A stretch of DNA of 64,000 nt, taken from positions 1 through 64,000 of the forward strand of contig JAJDCR010000148.1 of NCBI GenBank assembly GCA_029260735.1, in the 5' to 3' direction. The translations under genes were made by a program, and so were the position numbers. Below the pieces are notes generated by a model. It was given only the letters and a program-made list of their open reading frames with translations. It did no database searches and was not told the origin of the DNA. Shown here one piece after another: positions 60,849 to 64,000 of the stretch. The stretch is from Planctomycetota bacterium (GTDB lineage Bacteria > Planctomycetota > Uabimicrobiia > Uabimicrobiales > Uabimicrobiaceae). Positions within the stretch are counted from its first letter, which is position 1. Every line of letters starts with the position of its first letter.

Positions 60849-62879
60849 ATGAACCGCAATAATCTCTTAATGATATGGACTTTATTATTATCGTTTTCCA
60901 TCTCCACTTGGGGACAAGAGAACAATATTGTTTCTATTCAAATTGTTCCTGAAAAAGTCACTTTAGAGCCTGGTCAACAACAGAGTTTTACAGCTTTTGG
61001 TTACGATGAGAATGATGATGAAGTCAGCTTCCAAAATGAATGGAGAGCGACAGGAGGAACAATTACCTCTGACGGAGTTTTTACTGCAGGCAATGGACTA
61101 GGTATATACTCCGTAACTGCTGTGGCTAGTGATACAGGAGCAGAGGGATCTTCTATTGTCAAAATCATCTATGCTGAAACCAAGACTAAAGAGAAAAAAA
61201 CGCGAGGAGTCATCGAGCGTTTAGAGCTTTCTCCCAGCCCAGTAGAGTTAAACCCAGGACAAAGAGTTCGTTTTCAGGTTCGAGCTCTTGATGGTCAAGA
61301 AATGGAAATGAAGGCAAGTAAACTCATTTGGAGAGTAACAGGAGGCTCCATTACTGAAAAAGGAGTTTATCAAGCGGGAGGAGCTCCTGGTAGCTACCTT
61401 GTTCGGGTTAAAGTTCCTAATGGAGTTTCTACCACCGCAATGATCAATATTGTAGGAGAAGTTGGTACCGTTTCTCGAATCAAAATTATTCCTGACTACA
61501 GTAGTGTCAAACCTGATGAAAAGAAACGTTTCTTTGCCATAGGCTACAACAGTGCTGGAAACGTCATTAAATTTACTCCTAAGTGGGAAGCCACGGGAGG
61601 TGAAATTAGTAAACATGGCGTTTATGTAGGTGGAGCAAGATCAGGAAATTACTTCGTAAAAGCAAGTAGCCCCAACGGAGTTTCTTCCACTTCTACCATT
61701 AATATCCAAGAAATGACGCTAGGAAAATTAGAACTTTTTCCTGATGGAGCCGTCCTTTTTCCCGGCCAAGTTCAAAAATTCTCCGCGAAAATATATGATA
61801 TAAGAGGAAGAGAGGTAGATGTTTTCCCTCTCTGGAGCGCAACTGGAGGAATCATCCAAGCAGATGGAACCTACCTAGCAGGCATGATCCCTGGTCGTTA
61901 TCAAATAAATGTTACTGCGGGCACTCACTCCGTTGAGGCTAGTATCGTTATTAAAGAACTCGGAAATCCTGCCAAAGTAAAAATCTTTCCCGAAAAAATT
62001 ATGGTAAAGTCTCAGGAAGTTATCCAAGTCAAAGCAATTGTTTACGATAAAGACGATAAAGTAATAGATTATCCTGTTAGGTGGAAAGTGTCTGGAGGAA
62101 TCTATCAAGATCACTACTATACTGCTGGAAATGCTCCCGGTGAATATGAAGTTTCTTGTACAGCAGGAAAAACTGTCCAAGCCAAAGCAGTGGTGATTAT
62201 CAAAGGAAGCAAAACGTCTACTGCTGTTTCCAATGAAGCACCTAAGCCAAAAGAAACGGTAAAGCAAAAAGACAAACCTTACTTGCGAGTAGCTGGTCAT
62301 AAATCAAAAATCAAGCCAGAGCAAAAATATTTCTTTAACGTGGAGCTTATCGTCCCTCCTGAGTCAAATAAAAAAATGACTTTAGGCCAACTTAAATGGG
62401 AAACCAGCGGAGGAAGTATCTCTCCTCAAGGATTGTTCACCGCAGGAAAGAAAGAAGGAAGATATGTTCTTATCCTAAAAGATATGGACAATCGAATTGG
62501 TAAACGCGTAATCGTTTATATTTATGAAGGAGAAGTCCCTCCAGAAATTCTCAAAGCCGATACCAAAGATAAACAAGACAGTAAACCAAAAGAAAGAAAA
62601 GATTCAGAAGTTGTTTTTCATGAGTGGAAAATCAAGTCCTATCAAAAGGGCATTGGAACCATTAGTGTCAAAGGTGAAATCCATAAAGAAGGAGCCGTAT
62701 CTTTACATTTGTTATCCAAAGATGCCAGCGGACAAAGCAAAGAACTTTACAAACTCAATGTTAGCAAAGGACAGACATTTCGCTTTAACGCTCCTTACAT
62801 CAAAGCAACTAAAGTCGGAATTATCCTTCTGAATGCTGCCGGAGATACTCTTTTTGAAAAATTTGAAGTAGTCGAGTAA
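60849..62879 (+). CDS. Secreted Ig-like (BIG2-type) repeat protein
   Basis: 676 residues with a signal peptide ending near STWGQ. Six Ig-like repeats of about 85 residues start near residues 25, 120, 205, 290, 373 and 475. Each follows the plan PEKVxLxPGQ...W.ATGG.I..DG.Y.AG...G.Y.V. The last about 110 residues form a different beta-rich domain. Such proteins act as surface or stalk components. It is followed after 9 bases by a Ser/Thr kinase gene. Confidence 0.85.
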   Translation: MNRNNLLMIWTLLLSFSISTWGQENNIVSIQIVPEKVTLEPGQQQSFTAFGYDENDDEVSFQNEWRATGGTITSDGVFTAGNGLGIYSVTAVASDTGAEGSSIVKIIYAETKTKEKKTRGVIERLELSPSPVELNPGQRVRFQVRALDGQEMEMKASKLIWRVTGGSITEKGVYQAGGAPGSYLVRVKVPNGVSTTAMINIVGEVGTVSRIKIIPDYSSVKPDEKKRFFAIGYNSAGNVIKFTPKWEATGGEISKHGVYVGGARSGNYFVKASSPNGVSSTSTINIQEMTLGKLELFPDGAVLFPGQVQKFSAKIYDIRGREVDVFPLWSATGGIIQADGTYLAGMIPGRYQINVTAGTHSVEASIVIKELGNPAKVKIFPEKIMVKSQEVIQVKAIVYDKDDKVIDYPVRWKVSGGIYQDHYYTAGNAPGEYEVSCTAGKTVQAKAVVIIKGSKTSTAVSNEAPKPKETVKQKDKPYLRVAGHKSKIKPEQKYFFNVELIVPPESNKKMTLGQLKWETSGGSISPQGLFTAGKKEGRYVLILKDMDNRIGKRVIVYIYEGEVPPEILKADTKDKQDSKPKERKDSEVVFHEWKIKSYQKGIGTISVKGEIHKEGAVSLHLLSKDASGQSKELYKLNVSKGQTFRFNAPYIKATKVGIILLNAAGDTLFEKFEVVE

Positions 62880-62888
62880 GGAATAAGA

Positions 62889-64000
62889 ATGCACAACAAG
62901 GTTTGGAAATGGTACCGACGGCATGACAAAGCTGTCAACATAATCCTCCAGATGGTGGGAGAAAAAATCTCTAAGGTAAGAATTATTCTTCCGACTCTCA
63001 AGTCTGTCGTTAAGAACTTTGATAGTCTGACAGGAGAAGAGAGTAACCAGAGAGAGGAAATGGCAAAAATGTTAACAGAGGTAAAACCTCTACTCTTTGA
63101 TGTTATAGAGGATATGGAAGAGCTAGAGGGGTTTACCGACATAGAAAGCGATGAAGAAGCTCGGCTTATCGTCGAAAAAAGTGAACTGTGTAATGATCTA
63201 AATAATATACTACCCAGCGTAGCTCCACTCCTCTCTAAGTTTGTCGCACGCTTAGATAAAAAGAGAATTCTTGGAGGCAAGTATGAATTGGCGGAACGAT
63301 TAGGGCAAGCCGGAGGAAATGAGGTTTACCGAGGAGTTCATATGGGGACAAAGCACTCCATTGCTATCAAGCTATTAGCGAGTGAACTCAACCAAGATGA
63401 GACAACTCTCGGCAAACTACGGCAAGAGTTTGATTACATAGTCAACCATTTACGGCATCCTAATGTCGTACAATACTGGGATATGGGTTTTGATGAGCCT
63501 AGCGAACGTTATTTCTTAATCATGGATTTTGTCGATGGAAGTAACCTCCGAGATCTTATTTTACAAAGACGTCACCATCCTATGCCCTTAAAAGAAGCTT
63601 TAGAACTCCTAACTCCAGTAGCTCAAGCTTTGGATTTTGCCCATCAGAAAAAAATTGTCCACCGCGATTTAAAACCAGAAAACATATTAATCAGAACAGA
63701 CAAGCGTGTTTTGTTGACTGACTTTGGCTTGGCCAATGAAATTCATGGAAGTTTATCTCGCCAAATCCAAGGACGTGTCGGAGGAAACATTCCCTACATG
63801 GCTCCCGAGCAATACTTGGGACGTATGGCCGACGAAAGATCTGATATATGGACTTTAGGAGTTATTTTGTATGAGCTAGTCTCAGGATATCATCCTTTTA
63901 TCGGAACTTCCTTTGACCATTATATGAAATTGATCTGCGAAGTCGAACCCGAAGAGCCAGAAACACTCCCAAAGCTAGAGTGGCAAATCTTACAGAGAAT
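62889..64000 (+). CDS. Hanks-type Ser/Thr protein kinase (partial, cut by window end)
   Basis: At least 370 residues; no stop before the window ends. A helical N-terminal extension of about 130 residues (LDKKRILGGKYELAERLGQ begins the kinase at about 123) precedes the kinase domain. Seen are: Lys161 in AIKLL, HRDLKPEN (His258), TDFGLA and the MAPEQYLG activation-loop end, then DIWTLGVILYEL. All catalytic residues are present, so it is active in principle. The PP2C at 28015 could reverse its action. Confidence 0.93.
   Translation, partial: MHNKVWKWYRRHDKAVNIILQMVGEKISKVRIILPTLKSVVKNFDSLTGEESNQREEMAKMLTEVKPLLFDVIEDMEELEGFTDIESDEEARLIVEKSELCNDLNNILPSVAPLLSKFVARLDKKRILGGKYELAERLGQAGGNEVYRGVHMGTKHSIAIKLLASELNQDETTLGKLRQEFDYIVNHLRHPNVVQYWDMGFDEPSERYFLIMDFVDGSNLRDLILQRRHHPMPLKEALELLTPVAQALDFAHQKKIVHRDLKPENILIRTDKRVLLTDFGLANEIHGSLSRQIQGRVGGNIPYMAPEQYLGRMADERSDIWTLGVILYELVSGYHPFIGTSFDHYMKLICEVEPEEPETLPKLEWQILQR

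Noticed and set aside
1..64000. tRNA, rRNA or complete insertion sequence
   Set aside because: No cloverleaf-like segment, rRNA stretch or intact transposase was found by eye; a tRNAscan or Infernal run would be decisive.

Overview
The window (AT-rich by eye) reads as chromosomal DNA of a Gram-negative-type bacterium with an outer membrane: LolA, porin, lipoproteins, ExbB/ExbD. It also carries Hanks-type Ser/Thr kinase and PP2C signalling, many ECF sigma/zinc anti-sigma pairs, a DUF1570-like metalloprotease, VWA and pseudopilin-type proteins and a squalene synthase. This mix suggests a deep-branching, low-GC member of the Planctomycetota (Uabimicrobium-like) or a relative in the PVC group. 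That is inference; there is no rRNA or tRNA in the window to settle it, and I found no complete insertion sequence or CRISPR array.

Region 1 (1-21.9 kb): after an orphan ATP-grasp gene comes a lipid/polyketide cluster. The plus-strand operon (1.9-19.2 kb) holds an LpxL-type acyltransferase, ketoreductase, polysaccharide deacetylase, C45 Ntn-hydrolase, B12/radical SAM enzyme, ACP, ketosynthase, ketosynthase-like chain-length factor, second ACP, third ketosynthase, CrtI-like oxidoreductase, AMP ligase, glycosyltransferase and a giant MMPL transporter-acyltransferase-methyltransferase. It converges on a minus-strand operon (LolA, DUF2062, dehydratase, DUF3261 lipoprotein, dehydratase). The parts list matches aryl polyene/flexirubin clusters: ACP-bound polyene made by KS/CLF, KR and DH, attached to a lipid and moved to the outer membrane by MMPL/LolA.

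Region 2 (22-31.2 kb): sparse and rearranged. It holds duplicated small membrane proteins, a large unknown membrane protein, a 73-residue sigma region-4 protein with a zinc anti-sigma-like partner, a second copy of the latter, PP2C, a His-rich lipoprotein, several gene remnants and a family of dispersed non-coding repeats, two copies of which face each other around the PP2C segment.

Region 3 (31.2-46.4 kb): CNNM/CBS protein, SulP permease, type II NADH dehydrogenase, neutral ceramidase, glyoxalase-like protein, a truncated paralogue of the RNA polymerase beta' N-terminus, a phosphate-porin-like channel, an APH-type kinase, a pseudopilin, an ECF sigma factor with an anti-sigma factor whose outer domain is GspG-like, and a metalloprotease.

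Region 4 (46.4-51.8 kb): an AAA ATPase with winged helices embedded in TTATCA iterons on both sides (possible origin or plasmid-like module), an EEP-family lipoprotein, a nonsense-interrupted pRiA4b ORF-3-like gene, a GNAT remnant, a HEAT-like protein and DUF2809.

Region 5 (51.8-64 kb): a minus-strand operon of sigma-54 response regulator, degenerate LytM protein, VWA protein, ExbB and ExbD, preceded by a TPR-like/squalene synthase pair. On the plus strand follow an ATP-cone/uridine-kinase fusion, a small P-loop kinase, an Ig-like repeat protein and a Ser/Thr kinase cut by the window end.
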